Below, piece after piece: positions 63,838 through 64,000 of a stretch of DNA of 64,000 nt. The DNA lies in NCBI RefSeq assembly GCF_001583495.1, contig NZ_LQAQ01000035.1:1-64000 (forward strand). The letters are read 5' to 3'. How positions within the stretch are numbered: position 1 is the first letter of the stretch; each line of letters opens with the position of its first letter. The translations under genes and the position numbers were made by a program. This DNA is from Flammeovirga sp. SJP92. GTDB lineage: Bacteria > Bacteroidota > Bacteroidia > Cytophagales > Flammeovirgaceae. The notes below the pieces were generated by a model. That model saw only the letters and a program-made list of their open reading frames with translations. It made no database searches and was not told the DNA's origin.

Positions 63838-64000
63838 TTATTCTTGGGGACCATATATACCAAAAAAATAAAAGTTGATGATACCTCTCGTAACATCTTC
63901 CGAAGACTCAAACAGCGCTATATTTTTAGGGTCTTCAATAAATGCCTGCATATGATCGAGCATTGCCAACATAAGTTCAATACTTAAATCTTGCCTGATT
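63838..64000 (-). CDS. Partial TetR-like regulator (C-terminal end only)
   Basis: The last 54 codons of a minus-strand gene cut by the window edge, ending DVTRGIINFYFFGIYGPQE. The helical ELMLAMLDHMQAFIEDPKN stretch and a VTRGIINFYFFGIYG-type end fit the ligand domain of TetR-family regulators, which often head such export operons. The DNA-binding end is outside the window, so the call is tentative. The stop lies 6 bp before the outer-membrane protein start. Confidence 0.5.
   Translation of the reverse strand, partial: IRQDLSIELMLAMLDHMQAFIEDPKNIALFESSEDVTRGIINFYFFGIYGPQE

Overview
The window looks like a chromosomal piece of a marine Bacteroidetes bacterium of the Cytophagales, most like Flammeovirga. 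It is AT-rich, has SusC/SusD outer-membrane pairs, SPII lipoproteins with long tails, proteins with type IX secretion (T9SS) sorting tails, Bacteroidetes-style tyrosine recombinases, and almost no Shine-Dalgarno sites. The genus call is an inference from family content, not from a marker gene.

Region 1 (1-9.3 kb) is accessory DNA. It holds an IS91-like element with a partner tyrosine recombinase, then an integron-like array on the minus strand. The array runs from a tyrosine recombinase (6461-7642) through a palindromic site, a DUF4209/HEPN-like gene cassette, a lipoprotein cassette, an ORF-less group II intron, and a membrane-protein cassette. In each of the three cassettes the first 9-10 bases are the exact inverted repeat of the last bases before its own palindromic site. 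This is the signature of attC-bounded integron cassettes. The intron sits inside one attC core, and removing it in silico restores that cassette's matching ends. The recombinase ends in SPLD as IntI proteins do, but I see no IntI-specific insert. This is the most interesting system in the window. A stand-alone IS30-type HTH protein and a gene remnant follow.

Region 2 (9.4-15.1 kb) has two GH92 exo-alpha-mannosidase lipoproteins separated by a long palindrome and a 93-bp tandem duplication. Region 3 (15.2-26.1 kb) is mostly housekeeping: proA-proB, a rare fusion of a histidine phosphatase with a DEAD-box RNA helicase, an OmpA-family protein, a small lipoprotein, acetoacetate-CoA ligase and a membrane protein.

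Region 4 (26.5-45.1 kb) is a beta-mannan-type polysaccharide utilization locus: GH26, a GH2/GH5-like TIM-barrel enzyme, then an operon SusC - SusD - PKD lipoprotein - T9SS protein - GH26, an MFS sugar porter, and a membrane-spanning propeller/Y_Y_Y/LuxR-type regulator. Direct repeats with consensus ACNTCAA, spaced one helical turn (11 bp) apart, lie upstream of three of its transcription units and look like a shared operator.

Region 5 (45.3-54.1 kb) has a degenerate alpha/beta hydrolase, a beta-barrel protein, and a ribose-salvage operon (ribokinase, sugar transporter, exported nucleoside hydrolase, ADP-ribosylglycohydrolase lipoprotein) with two LacI-type operators and a LacI regulator nearby. 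Region 6 (54.3-64 kb) has an NTF2-like protein, a biotin-dependent carboxyltransferase, a methyltransferase/MutT/UPF0158 operon in which the last gene is frameshifted, and an ABC (LolD/FtsX-type) export operon with a LolA-like protein, an outer-membrane protein and a truncated TetR-like gene at the edge.

Three copies of a ~340-bp dispersed repeat (14.7, 19.7 and 46.6 kb) and two clusters of GTAGC palindromes (29.4 and 59.4 kb) are scattered between genes. No tRNA, rRNA or CRISPR array was seen.
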